Positions 10,186 through 22,099 of a stretch of DNA of 64,000 bases are shown in pieces. Position numbers and translations under genes: made by a program. The notes beneath the pieces are model-generated. The model did no database searches, was not told where the DNA came from, and worked only from the letters and a program-made list of their open reading frames with translations. The stretch is from Tricholomella constricta (taxonomy: Eukaryota > Basidiomycota > Agaricomycetes > Agaricales > Lyophyllaceae). Position 1 is the stretch's first letter, and each line of letters starts with the position of its first letter. The stretch spans positions 186,001 through 250,000 of the forward strand of contig JAACJP010000018.1 in the NCBI GenBank assembly GCA_013368375.1, in the 5' to 3' direction.

Positions 10186-13100
10186 GCCAGCAACCCTACG
10201 GCCACGGGAACGACGACCCGCTGTGCACGATGGGAAGGATAAGCGGTAGGAGAGGGCCGCAACGAGGGCAGACCCCAGCTGGGGGAGAGCCGCCAGGTGC
10301 GGCGACTGTGCCCACCGCCACGTATCACGCTGACTACTATCTGACCATGACCACGATCACCACCACGACAGCTACCAGCGCCATCGTCACATCAACAGCT
10401 GCCGGAGCACGACGACCGCCAGCAGCCCGACGACCACCACCGGACATCGACTCCATACGACAACGACAACGGCCACACCTGTGGCCCCCGCTCCACTCGT
10501 CGTCACCCCGCTCCCGGACGCGGTCGAAATACTAATGGTATGTTCATTTTTCCATAGCTTCTTCCTCCTGCCTCGACAGCGCTGACGTGGTGCATGGTGC
10601 AGTGTCGCAATCATTGGCACGGTGGGACAAGACGACGGCACAGTCATCGGCACGGTGGGACGAGACGAGCTTCTCCCAGTCCCCTCGCCACGTCATCGCA
10701 TGCCTGCGACTGCCCCGGCCTCAAAAGCCGTAATCGCACCAAGCGCCTTCTCGCCGTTACTTATTTTTCTATTGTAGAATAGTACCATTATGTTTAATTG
10801 TAGTGTTCAATACAATCTTTTCCTTTTTTTTCCGGTGACTTTGTAAGTTAAGGCTCGCCGGAGGGAGTCTATGGAGTCGCAAAATCTGAAAGTTCCCACA
10901 CATCTATGCGGACTCCATGCGGACTCCACAAGGAATGTGGCAAAAAAAACAAGTTGCAAGTGACATCTGTAAATTTACATGGAATCCATAAGGAGTCCAT
11001 GGAGTCCTTGGAATCCACAGGGAATCCACAAGGAATCCACGGGGAATCCACAGGGATTCCGCGGACTCCATGGACTCCATGAGGAACACCAGGGGGAGTG
11101 TAAAGTACTGCAGGATGCCACCACCAAACATGTCGATATGGAGCTGACACAAGTGCGGAGGGTGGTAACTGGTGACCGACATGGTAGTCTGGTAGACGGC
11201 AGTGCCAACGTTGAACATTCCACGGCCCCTCCTACTTTATCGACATCACCCGACGAGGTCCCCAAAGTCCGAATTCCAAACATCCCAAGTTGTCACCGTG
11301 TAACTGTTGAGGCCTTGGACACCGAGGATGAAGAAATCCGTGAACCCCACTCTCCCTCAAAACGACGACGAGCAGCCGAAGAGGAAGATCCATTTAGCAT
11401 GTCTTCTCAGCCTTTTCCTGTACCAGTTGCTCGAGGACGGCCCAGTGATTATCTTCGAACTCGATGCCCTCTTTGCTTTGGAGGAGAGTATCCACGATGT
11501 GAAAACTCAGGGTAGGTGGTATCTTGCACATCAGAGTCAATATATATTCAAATTTTCTTCAGTCCAGACGCTATTGTATGTGTTGATGCATGCTTCACGC
11601 AGAAACACAATAAGCAGGCACGAGACCCAGTCTGCACCCACCCAAGGACAGTTTTTGTTCCCGAGTCAGACACAATTCACATGGCCCGCTATGTTGAGAG
11701 TGTTCGCCCAACCAGATCTAAACCACGCAAGCAGAGCCGTCGACAGGATGATGAACAGGATGACAAATATGAGGGACCTTTACGTGTTCCAAAGTCAGTG
11801 CTGGATGGGTGTGAAGCAGGATTCACGGCAGCTGATGATGCAAGGACCAAGGCGAGCACCCAGTTCTTCGATGATACTGCACTGATGGCTTTGCTTTGCC
11901 GTCACGACCGAGTACTCTGGATTGTCAATATGCGGTCTGCTGGCGAGAAACAGCACTACACACTGGTCCTCATTGAGACCCTCTTTCAACACCTACCTCT
12001 CTCCTTTCAGATCGGGCTCCTCTACGACATCGGCTGCCAGCTCCACCGCAGCTGTATCAAATGGGGTTTTCTTGACCATTATCTTCATCGTTTAACCTTT
12101 GCAATCTCTGTCTTCCATGCATTTGGTCACCAATGGGCATGTCAAATTATTTACCATCCACGCAAATGTAAAGGGTTTGGACTTTCAGACGGTGAAGGCT
12201 GTGAGCGCTTCTGGCACTCAATCAGTAAGCTTATTTCTTACCTGCGAGTCTGCGGCGTAAGTTTTCTAACATTCATAATTTTCTTTTTGACTGATAATAT
12301 AATTTTCAGTACCATCAACGGATCTATACCCTTGATCGTCAGGTCCAGCAAGCAGACAGAGAAGGCCTCGTAAAGCTAGTAACATGGCTGTTGCGTCGTA
12401 CCAGACATTGTCAAGAAAAACGTCGTACAGCTGAAGAAGTCTTGCATGCCTGCCGAAAATCGGAGGAGCTTCTTCGGAATGAGTGGAACTCACAAGTTGA
12501 GGCACAAACAAAGCCATTACCACGTGAGTCACCCACCAAACAACTTCCACAATGTCTGAGCGCCTTTTCTAGGTCGATCGAAAAACCAAGGCAAGAATGC
12601 AGTTGAGGAGGCAATCCGCCAGCGGAAGGCACGTGACATTCTCAAGCAACGTGTGACAGATTCAGAAAACATCATCTTGGATCCTGATGTTGACTTTGTT
12701 GATATTGGCCGTGCTGAGATGCAAATAGCTGACTTGCGCACTCAGCTGGAGCATGCAGAAGCTGCTGTCAGGAGCAAAGAACGTGCTCTGGGGGTTGACG
12801 AGCGGGCAGAGTTGCGTCGTCTGGCTGGCAATCCATTTATTGCAGCCCGCATGAATGCTCGTGCATTGAAGATGCGCTTACGGGAGAAACTGCGGGCCCG
12901 CAAGTTTGAGATGGACCGTGTAGAGCGATCATTTCGCAAGCAGGTGAACGGTAAGTGTTTTTTAAAGCATTTTGATCACAGCAGGCTTATAGGATATTTA
13001 GAGCAGAAGGTCCACTCACATACTGAGGCCTCTGTTCGAAGGCGTGATCCTAGCATTCAACAGCTGGCACGTGACTACAACAAGCTTTGTGATGTCATGC

Positions 13101-13865
13101 AGTCTTTGATAGACTCTAGGAAGGCTCCCCATGGTGCTATCTGCCCGCCTCATATCAAAACAAAAGGGCTGTTTGCTCTGGATGTTGATGATGAGATCTG
13201 GCAAGATGTGGGCTTGGAGGAGGACATATCAAATGAGCCACCCCTCTGGCTGTCTGATGACCATGTGAGAGATGGAATCAAAGCTCGCCTTGAGCTTGAT
13301 CGATGTGTAGAAGAGGAAAGAAGGCTGGTACATGAGCGAAGAGCACTTCAAATCTGGTTTTCTGAGGAATGGAAGGTAATCTGTAATGCAATCAACTCCA
13401 CTGGTATTTTCTTTTTGATTTCACTGTGATTGAGCCTTTGTTAACCTTCTTTTTTCAGACTCTTCATCTCTCAAATATCAATTTGAAGTCAGAAGACGTG
13501 ACCTTCTTCGCCTCTACGTTACATGGCAATTGCCCCTGCGCACTCTTTATACAGGTCAAGATCCACTTCCAGAATGGGGACCTACACAGCAAGAGCTGCT
13601 CAACGCCAGCATTGATCAGGTAACAGCTGCATCTGTTGATCAGAATGATAATGAATCTTCTGAAGATGAACTCAATGAAGAGTTTGATATTGATATTGAC
13701 AATTACTTGGTGGAGACTTTAGATGCATTAGATTTTGCAGCCTCATATCGTAATGAGACAGAGTAACTAGAAGATGAATTAACACTTATGGCCTGTTTGC
13801 CCCTTTTTCAATATTTCTAACAATCACTAAATACTCTGTACCATGTGTAACCTTATATATGAGAA

Positions 13866-14800
13866 GCTCATGTGCTGTATAAATTACATATGGTCTTGCC
13901 CATACTGAGATATGGGAGTCCCATATATGATAATTAAACACATTGGTCTTGCCCATCTGGTCCAGTACCACTGCATGTTGGGAATCCCACATGCTGTATA
14001 AATTACATATGGTCTTGCCCAGTTGCAGTGGGCTTGCCCATACTGAGATATGGGAGTCCCATATATGATAATTAAACACATTGGTCTTGCCCATCTGGTC
14101 CAGTACCACTGATATTGGGAATCCCGCATCCTGTATAAATTACATATGGTCTTGCCCAGTTGTAGTGGTCTTGCCTATACTGAGATATGGGAGTCCCATA
14201 TATGATAATTAAACACATTGGTCTTGCCCATCTGGTCCAGTACCACTGATATTGGGAATCCCGCATACTGTATAAATTACATATGGTCTTGCCCGGTTGT
14301 AGTGGTCTTGCCTATACTGAGATATGGGAGTCCCATATATGATAATTAAACACATTGGTCTTGCCCATCTGGTCCAGTACCACTGATATTGGGAATCCCG
14401 CATCCTGTATAAATTACATATGGTCTTGCCCAGTTGTAGTGGTCTTGCCTATACTGAGATATGGGAGTCCCATATATGATAATTAAACACATTGGTCTTG
14501 CCCATCTGGTCCAGTACCACTGATGTTGGGAATCCCGCATACTGTATAAATTACATATGGTCTTGCCCAGTTGTAGTGGTCTTGCCCATACTGAGATATG
14601 GGAGTCCCATATATGATAATTAAACACATTGGTCTTGCTCATCTGGTCCAGTACCACTGCATGTTGGGAATCCCGCATGCTGTATAAATTACATATGGTC
14701 TTGCCCAGTTGTAGTGGTCTTGCCCATACTGAGATATGGGAGTCCCATATATGATGATTAAACACATTGGTCTTGCCCATCTGGTCCAGTACCACTGTAC
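13866..14800. repeat. 137-bp tandem satellite, about 7 copies
   Basis: The unit recurs every 137 bp with few changes. Each copy holds GGTCTTGCCCA, the perfect palindrome ATATGGGAGTCCCATAT and GGTCCAGTACCACTG. It lies directly 3' of the KDZ stop codon. No spacers of unique sequence are present. Confidence 0.9.
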
Positions 14801-15259
14801 ATATACACTTTAATGAACCCCTTCCTAGATGAATAGCACATACCTTGCATCAGGAGTAAAAAACATGTAGTCTTATTATCTCCTCACAATCTCGTCTGGA
14901 CACATCTGAACATATTGCAAACTTGAGTATTGTATATGGAACCAAATATTTGATTACCCATCACATGGAGCACTAAACAGAACATTGTGCCATAATCACA
15001 CGTAGTTGAAATACATTTTGAAATGCATGCAATTGCTGTGGTGCTTATGAAGAAAAAATTCTCACTGTGTGGCGCGACAGCTTAAAGAATGTGTCTTAAT
15101 CACTTAATAGCTCCAAATACATCAACAGTTGTTTAAGGCATGTCGCACTCAAAAGAGGATTACCACAGACAGCCTTAGCTTTTTGTATGCAAATTTTTAT
15201 TTGTTTGTCCAGGACTATGCCTGCTTGACAAAACTGACATGATGCTCATTGAAACTTTC

Positions 15260-15400
15260 CAAGTGCCTGGATGAACTATGTTTTATTGTGTACGGCCTTG
15301 GCTATAAGTGTGACATGACAAGCCCAGTTCCAAGTGCCTGATTGAACCATGTTTTATTCTATGGTCTTGGCTATAAGTGTGACGTGACATGCTGGGCTTG
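15260..15400. repeat. Tandem duplication of about 70 bp
   Basis: Two copies of a unit with CCAAGTGCCTG, ATGTTTTATT and TTGGCTATAAGTGTGAC. The rest of 14801-15553 shows no gene. Confidence 0.6.
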
Positions 15401-15553
15401 CCCATATTTCTTGGGCAGCCCCACATTACAGTTGGACAAGATTACAATACTTGGCACTCCCTGGGCATGGTTGGGAAAGACCAATGTGGGAGGACCATGC
15501 CTAATATTGGGATGCCCAGGGGGGGTGATCCCGAACCATGGTCTAGGCCCTAG

Positions 15554-15688
15554 TTAGGGTAGTCTTTCACAGTGGGACTAACTACCCTAATAAGGGGTCT
15601 CCAGGGGGTTGACTGAAGTGGCGACTGATCCGACTTCCACTGGTTGCAGTGGAAGTTGTGATGGAGGATGCGCTGTGAGCGCATCCTC
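15554..15688. other. Three consecutive perfect hairpins
   Basis: TTAGGGTAGT (15554-15563) pairs with 15581-15590. ACTTCCACTG (15633-15642) pairs with 15647-15656 over a 4-nt loop. GAGGATGCGCT (15664-15674) pairs with 15678-15688 over a 3-nt loop. A fourth hairpin, GGCAACACC with an AGAA loop, sits at 15967-15988. A structured RNA or a transposon terminus could produce this; nothing decides. Confidence 0.6.
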
Positions 15689-15841
15689 GAGGACCGGAGT
15701 TCGGCTCTTTCCGGATGTGGGAGTTGGTGTCATCGGGTCTGGGTCTCGTGGGTTGTTTTGATGATGGGTGTTCTAAATGGAATGTGGGTCTGCGTAATGT
15801 CGTGGGTACGCAGCAATAGAAAGCAAGGTAGCTTAAAAAAA

Positions 15842-16061
15842 TGTAACGGAGTTACAAATTTTGGGGACCTTGTTGTTCACACTAGACGTAAGCTTGACAA
15901 GTCTGTCGATTGCTACGTATAGGTGTACAAGGTTGTTTATACTTATTTAATGTAATGAATTAAATAGGCAACACCAGAAGGTGTTGCCAAACACTAGCGT
16001 AATCGTCTCGATAAGATACGATTAGATAACCAATATTAGATAAGATAGTGGGCGTCCTTAC
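15842..16061. repeat. Possible solo LTR (weak)
   Basis: Starts TGTAACGG and ends CCTTACA, resembling the TGTAACG/CGTTACA ends of the LTR at 2633, and has an internal hairpin as that LTR does. The flanking five bases do not match, so a target duplication is not supported. Confidence 0.2.
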
Positions 16062-16118
16062 AGGGAGTCCGGTCTCGGGTCCGGGCCCAGGATCGGATTG
16101 GGATTGATCACCATCGGA

Positions 16119-16865
16119 TTATGCCACAGTCACTGACACACCACTCTCCCTGTCCTTTTGTTCCTGATGCCGCTCCAATTGCTGACATTGGAACACAAGC
16201 CCTGGACACAATGGCTCACTGGAGCAATGCAGGATGAGAATGTATGCTCCGACCTCCCAGAGGTTGGCCCTACGGAAGAAAGTACCTGTCCAATACTCAA
16301 TCCAGTGCAAGGGGTTTTCGGAATGGCTCCGGCGCATACAGCCACGGCATAGCAACCTCGGCGCAATGCAATCAAGGCAGCGCCATTCACCTCTGAAGTC
16401 ATCGGGGCACATTGGACAGGGTGTTACTGGACTTTTAGCTTCCCGAGCTAGCAGTCCTTGCAATAGTTGTGGTGCATGGTTAACAAATTCCATGATGTAG
16501 TCATGCTGCCTCTGAGTGGAATAATTAGGACCCATGGAGAGAGGGTCATACTTGTCACATACTTTACGTTGCCTGGTGGCATTGACCTGATCAACCGAAT
16601 CATCTGGATAGCCTTGACCATCGATATGTGGAGCCGTGCCATGTGCACTGTCGTTATTGAGGAGGTCAGTCACCTCTACAGCATCACTGACTGGGAACGT
16701 GTCTGGCACAGGTTCGGGTGTCATCCAACGGAAAGGGACCTGGGTTCTCTGGATATGGTGGCCTGTTGGAGTGGTTCGATCTTCAATGACCTCCTCCACA
16801 ACATCAAAGTTGTCATCCTCATCGAATTCATCGACATCGCGTCTTCTTTTCTTACTTCTGCGCAT
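16119..16865 (-). pseudogene. KDZ transposase N-terminal fragment with CxC2-type cysteine cluster
   Basis: From Met 16865 (basic MRRSKKRRR then acidic stretch) the frame reaches a cluster, CPMCPDDFRGEWRCLDC, then LLCRGCMRRSHSENPLHWIE and the Trp/Phe block WTGTFF. This matches the CxC2 cysteine cluster that precedes the catalytic region of many KDZ transposases (family knowledge). The frame ends at 16119 and no catalytic part follows, so this is a truncated gene. An upstream in-frame extension to 17042 is less likely coding. Confidence 0.6.
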
Positions 16866-17130
16866 TGTAGTTGAGAGAAAAAAATAAAATGGAGGGCAGC
16901 CCTGGTGACTCTTATTATTGACATTCACTGCGTGGTGTACTGCGTGAAGCCATGCGGCAGGTCGTGCTGCTGATGCATGTGTTGCCTCATTTGGCAATTG
17001 ATTTGCCAAATGCGGTATCAGAAGTGGATCCGGAGTATTCACGGATCACGGGTCCAACGAGTCCTCAACGGACGGAATGTTCCGCGACACAGGGGGCCTT
17101 TATATTATTTGCCAGCACATCTTGCATCAT

Positions 17131-19938
17131 CCCATGTCTGATCAACGCGGGACCAGGCACCTGCCTGCCCCAACGGTGCAGCAGCCTGAGCCGGATGGAG
17201 TGTCACCAGATTCGGCCGGTCTTCTGCCTACCGCGGAAAAAACAAAGAATCCGCCGGCTTACCCGGATGACGAGCGGATTTTGAACAGGTATCGTCATGA
17301 ATACCGTCAGCAAACAACCCGTGAAGGAAGGGCATCAGTTATGAGGAATAAAATACTTCCTGCCTTGTTCAACTATAGGCAGAGCAAGGGTATTACACAT
17401 AATGCTGCTCAATCCAAACAAGAAGTTTGGGTGAGTCCTGAACATATTCATCCGGAGAAATTCTCTCACAAAAGGAACAAAAGTTGGGTCAGTATGTAAC
17501 CATTACTTGGCGTCCCTACACGAGGGCAAACAAATGTGGTGGAACCATCAATGTAACGCTGCGGGATGTTGTACAACGCACAATGGCCGACGAGATCAAT
17601 GAGGAGTTGGAGAACATTCTCCTTGGCATGGAGCATGGTAAAGCCTTTGAGCAGTACAACAAGGCAGTCGCTCGTGTCATGCAGGCCTTAACAGAAGAAA
17701 GGCGTGCGCAACTCGAAACCCAGGCGAGGGAGTGGAGTTCAGAAGGTCTGCCACCTGAGGAGCAACATCGGTATGTCTTCCCGGTTCTACATCATCATTC
17801 TGGGTTCCTGTCTTGTGTCCAGTTCCCAACCCGGACCCGGACCCGGGCCCGGGTGGGTTCCCGAGCTAGGACTCATACATTTCTCAGGATTGCAGCCAAA
17901 CATGGTATTCGAAAGGTTCGGGATGTGGACTTACAACATTGGTGGGAGATGGGAATGCTGTCCTTGACATTTCTGGTGTTCACAGGGGATGATGGAAAGC
18001 TTACTCTGTGGTGGTATGTACTTGTCCTTGCCATACCATCCCGGCCGTGAATTACATCCACAGCCACGATCAAATTGCGGAACATATGGGCGCAGTCAGT
18101 CCACGATTTGGCGACATCTACAAAGCCCAAGTTCACGACATTAAGAGGAAGCTCATTGACTACGTAGTGTCACTGAAGGAGTCCATGGCCCCACACTCCC
18201 TCAAGAAACTGCCAACAGCAACAGAGCAATGACCGGATCTACAAATCCGACTCACGGATTCCGGGTTTCTGATCCTACCTGACCTTCCCGGGGATGGCGT
18301 TGAGCAAAACAAGGAACAATTGGAGGCCGTAGTAAGGAATTTTTTGAATCAACACTACAGTATGCTTTTTTTAGCGTTGCATGAAAAGCAAGGCTCTAAC
18401 GTATATCACTCGCAGAGTTGGCCTCCGGATATTTACGGACTCAAACACCGTTCAGTGCAGTGACGGAGCACACCCGGTCCTTCATCCCGGCCAAGTACCT
18501 TCCAGTCGGGATTGAATTTAAGGATCCTCATAACATGCGGCTTGATACCCTGCGTGACATGCTGGCATTCTGGCGTGAACGAGCTGCCAGGTACGGTCAT
18601 GAGGAAAGCTTCCGGTGGTCGCATGTGGAGAATAAACATCGGGATCGGGTTCTGGCCGAATATGGTCAACGGATCGATAAAGAACGGGAAGCCGATAATG
18701 CAGCAAAGAAGAGGTCGCGACGAAAGCAGACAAAGAAGACGGCCAAACAAAAGGCAGTAGATCCATTAGCAGGCTGTCTAGTGATGGGTGAACTACCTGA
18801 TCAGGTGCAGACCAAAGCTTCACCGGATTCTGAGCGTGGATCCCCATCGGAACCCGACAGACTCAATGCTCCACCCGAAACACATACCCATTCCGGAGCA
18901 CAGTCGCATCATACATCAGAGTCAGCTGAACTAATAAATGCAGCAACTGATGAACCACAGCCCTTGTCAGACACCGAACATTTACCCGACCCCGGATCCG
19001 ACCACGTATCCGAGCCTGAGCCCCCCAAATCAACCCGCATCACCCGCAAACGGCGAGGGCATACTTCACCCGACCCTGGATCTGACCATGAATCCGAACC
19101 CCAGCCCGCCAAATCAACCCGCAGCACCCGCAAACAGCGAGGGCGTACTTCACCCGACCCCAGATCTGACCATGAATCCGAACCCGAGCCCCCCAAATTA
19201 ACCTGCATCACCCGCAAACGGCGAGGGCATAATTTATCCGACCCCAGATCCGACCACGAATCTGAACCCGAGCCCCCCAAATCAACCCGCAGCACCCGCA
19301 AACAGCGAGGGCGTACTTCACCCGACCCCGGATCTGACCACGAATCTGAACCTGAGCCCCCCAAATCAACCCGCAGCACCCACAAACGGCGAGGGTGTAC
19401 TTCACCCGACCCCAGATCTGACCATAAATCTGCACCCGAGCCCCCCAAATCAACCCGCATCACCCGCAAACGGCAAGGGGATACTTTACCTGTGACTAGG
19501 CCAGTGAAGAAGCCGTCCAACAGCCAAGCTGACGGGCTCCGGCTCCGGCTTCGGCTTCGGCTCCGGGTTCGCTCCAGTGGGGGTGCAAGCAGTAAGGTAG
19601 GAGCCGCTTGCACTGGCTCGGGAGTTGGGGGGACAACGTTCACCGCAATGGGTGCAGCGGGGGACCTTCTATTGGATGATGATGGTGAGGACCCATACGT
19701 CCGAATTGCCTCAATGGGGGGGGGTGAGGCAACTCGGGTCCGGGATCTGTATGTCCGGACTGCAACCGGGCGTGAAGCAACCATTGGAGTCGCACTGCCT
19801 GCCATTGTGGCACCTGCTGCTGACAGGTCAACATCGACGCTGGCAGGCGTCGCAGCCAGTCCACTGTCATCCATGGCAGGGGGGCCCTGGGGTGCGGTCT
19901 CGACTCCAGCCGCTGGTTCTGCCATGGGGGCGGGCTGA
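17131..19938 (+). pseudogene. Spliced gene of unknown function with 28-aa repeats, one in-frame TGA
   Basis: Exons 17131-17430, 17475-17770, 17888-18013, 18064-18359 and 18416 onward join in phase through GTGAGT or GTATG(T/C) donors. The only break is a TGA at 18230-18232 in CAA-TGA-CCG, most simply a CGA change. The N-terminal half is helical with conserved-looking Trp motifs (YVTITWRPYTR, LQHWWEMGML). Then comes a Trp/Arg block (LAFWRERAARYG), a basic NLS-like stretch (KKRSRRKQTKK), and six to seven 28-residue repeats of the type SPDPGSDHESEPEPPKSTR. The last ~150 codons overlap the opposite-strand gene, so the true stop is uncertain. It resembles a repeated Agaricomycete hypothetical family; no function assigned. 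Confidence 0.5.
18990..19490. repeat. 84-bp coding tandem repeat (6-7 copies)
   Basis: Each 84-bp unit carries CACCCGACCCC, TCTGACCA and CCCCCCAAAT blocks. Unit length is 28 codons, so the frame is kept. The antisense frame is also free of stops. Confidence 0.8.
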
Positions 19939-21884
19939 GGACCGGAGGACTCTTCAACCGGCATCGCTTCGACAGGAACATCCATCTCACACTCCACCTG
20001 CATCATTTCTGACTCCAGCTGGGCAGGCTGGGATGAGGGAGCAGGTGCAGCAGATTCTGTGGCAGCGGGGTCAGGACCGGATTCTGGCCCGGGTCCGGGT
20101 GACGGGGCAGCCTCAGTGCTTAGGGGGGAGAGATGTGGTCGGGGACTTCTACCTGCAAGTGACGAAGCCAATGGCAGTTCCGCCTGCTCCCAACGGATTG
20201 CAGCTTGTGCTGCAGATTCCTCCATGGCTGACACATCCATGTCCCAGTCATGTTCTGCAACGTGGGCCTGGAGGAATTCCTCCCGTTCCCGCTCCTGCCT
20301 GTCCAATTTTTGGTGCACCTCCTCTACGGTGAGGCATCCCTCGCTGCGAGCCAGGCATGAAAGTGCTCCCAGTGCGCCCTGTCCCATTGCTCCTCAGCAA
20401 TGCGGCAGTCATCCAACTCCCGCCGGAACTTCTTCTGCACCTTGAACATCATCCGGATGTCCTGCACCCGCTTGCTATGCTGGATTTCCAGCTGCTCCAC
20501 CCATCGGCTCAGTTCCTCCAGTGTGGGGAATGTTGACGGTCCCGATTCTGCGAGGGCTTCAACCCGGCGTGCTAGGTCCACCAGCCGTGCAGCATCGGAG
20601 GGAGCGGTGGGCTTCCCGGATCCGGATGGTGGCGGGCGGATAACCCGAGGGCCTCCGGACGGACCCGCTGCTACTTTGAAGGTTAGTTTTCAAACAGAAA
20701 CAAAAAAGAGTCAGACTTTACCTGCTGACTCTGGTACAGTGGCCACTCTCCTCTCCTTCCTCCTTGGTGGACCCATGGCACGCAACCGGATGGAGTGCTC
20801 ACAGGCGCATTTCTGCACCTGGCACCCAATGCAAACATATCCGGATCGCGGCCGGACGCACCGGATGTTCTTCACGGTGCATCGCCGGCATTGGGTCGGG
20901 TACTGCTGCCCAGGGAGTGTTTCCCGGACCTCAATTTCGTGGTCCTGGGGAAACGGGTCCACTGTGGGCTCCACCAAAGGTTCTTCATCGGCTGCCAGTT
21001 CCGTAAAGGTCTTGGACTTCTTGGTGGCATGGGGCTGGGCCCAATCTGTAGGTGCTTTCCATTTCCGGTCGGGTCCGGGAATGGCGGCGGGGGGAGGGGA
21101 GGCAAGTTGTGCCCCAAATGCTGGGCTGAGCGTCGGGCTGCGCTCACTATCCGGTGGCAACGGGGTGCCCACGCGGGTCATGCGGCTTGCGCGGGTCATC
21201 TGAGCCTTTCTTTGGACGCCCCCTGCGGTCATCAGGCGAAGGGGGGGGGACTGGTGAGCGCGCTTCCGACGCGGTTCCTTCTTTATTTTCCGGTCTCCCG
21301 GATCCGGTGTTGTAACGGCATTTGTTATCTGCTTCCGCCTTGGCTGAGGTTTGGGGCCGGCAGGCACAGGTGTTCCTGTGGGAACGGGGGATGGGGCAGG
21401 TCGGGAAAAGGGGGCAGGCGTGGGTGCAGGTGCGGGGGATGGGGCGGGTCCGGGAAGGGGCAGCGAGGCCGGTACGGGTTGCGGAACCGGACTCGTCAGC
21501 TGAGGCACCGGGGCAGCTATTGGGAGGCGAGGGGAAGTGGTGTTCAAAGCTGGTGGTGGTGCTGCCAGCCCCCCCAAGCGTACTGAAAGCTCAGTAATCA
21601 CCTGGTCCAAAGTAACCTCGCCAGCGAGTAATTTTAATATTGGGAGTGCCCGCGCAATCTGCGACTGCTTCCGGGCCTGTATGATTTCGGCCGGTGCTCC
21701 CTGAAACCTTGGCCACAAGTCTCTCTTGAAAATCACGTTGATCAGCTTATTACACCTGAGGAACTTGAGAACTAACCGCTCTGTCAAAAAGGCTGGTGAG
21801 CCCAAGTGCATTGCGGTATCGGACACACTCCCGGAGCTCTGCATCGATGTTGTTCAGTGCAGTGATCAGACGTTGGGAATCCAT
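19500..21884 (-). CDS. Zinc-cluster-like protein of unknown function (divergent gene)
   Basis: Exon 1 21884-21777 (36 codons), intron 21725-21776, exon 2 21724-20722, intron 20674-20721, exon 3 from 20673, all in phase. Exon 2 has a basic region (RRKQITNAV, KKEPRRKRAH) and then a cysteine cluster CRRCTVKNIRC...CIGCQVQKCAC, similar to the Cys pattern of fungal Zn2Cys6-like domains but not canonical. Exon 3 opens with a coiled-coil-like segment (residues after LVDLARRVEAL). A frame change near 20330 (frameshift or missed intron) separates it from a second ORF (20387 down to about 19500) that is acidic and Pro-rich and ends in an Arg-Ser dipeptide run. It is divergent from the gene at 22100, with 215 bp between starts. 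Perhaps a DNA-binding protein; this is inference only. Confidence 0.45.
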
Positions 21885-22099
21885 TGTTGATTAAATGCGG
21901 ATTGACTCGGATTGATCGCAGGAGCGGGAAGATATCAGACATAAACGGATCACTAGCAAAAGTTATGGCAGGAGGTGAAAATTTTTTCAACATGTGTCAT
22001 GTGACCGGCAAGTGCGCTTCTGTTTCCCAGCACATGTCCGGGAGGGATCTCTCTGCTTACCGGATCGATCAGATATCCAGCCTCTCATTATCGATCATT

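Larger units (their letters stand above)
9084..11110. mobile_element. Non-autonomous hAT-type element (2027 bp) in the KDZ gene
   Basis: Flanked by the 8-bp direct repeat CAGGATGC (9076-9083 and 11111-11118), the hAT target size. The ends are inverted repeats matching at 20 of 22 positions, the right one reading CAGTACTTTACACTCCCCC inward. Both subterminal regions (9110-9350 and 10860-11090) are packed with GGAATCC and GGACTCC motifs in both orientations, likely transposase-binding arrays. No transposase is inside. The interior holds a tRNA-like sequence and a CAC/ACG minisatellite. Confidence 0.85.
8172..13766 (+). pseudogene. KDZ (Kyakuja-Dileera-Zisupton) transposase, interrupted by a hAT insertion
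   Basis: Seven exons: 8172-8691, 8744-11511 (holding the 9084-11110 insertion), 11563-12256, 12310-12523, 12573-12950, 13002-13382 and 13459-13766. With the insert and one target copy left out, the coding length is 3228 nt, exactly 1075 codons plus stop, with every junction in phase. N-terminal CxC motifs (CIC, CEC) precede the block GLFPCSPIAPTLAVDV. The catalytic region has DAIVCVDACFTQK, then YDIGCQLHRSC, AFGHQWACQIIYHPRK and DGEGCERFW, all KDZ hallmarks. The C-terminal third is charged and helical, with an acidic tail. The protein would cut and join transposon ends in the nucleus. The start was chosen as the first in-frame ATG before the CxC region. Element ends were not found. Confidence 0.85.

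Noticed and set aside
13866..14800. CRISPR array
   Set aside because: Whole 137-bp units repeat without unique spacers, in a eukaryotic context; it is a satellite.
15554..15590. Telomeric repeat (TTAGGG)
   Set aside because: Only a single TTAGGG within a hairpin; no tandem run.
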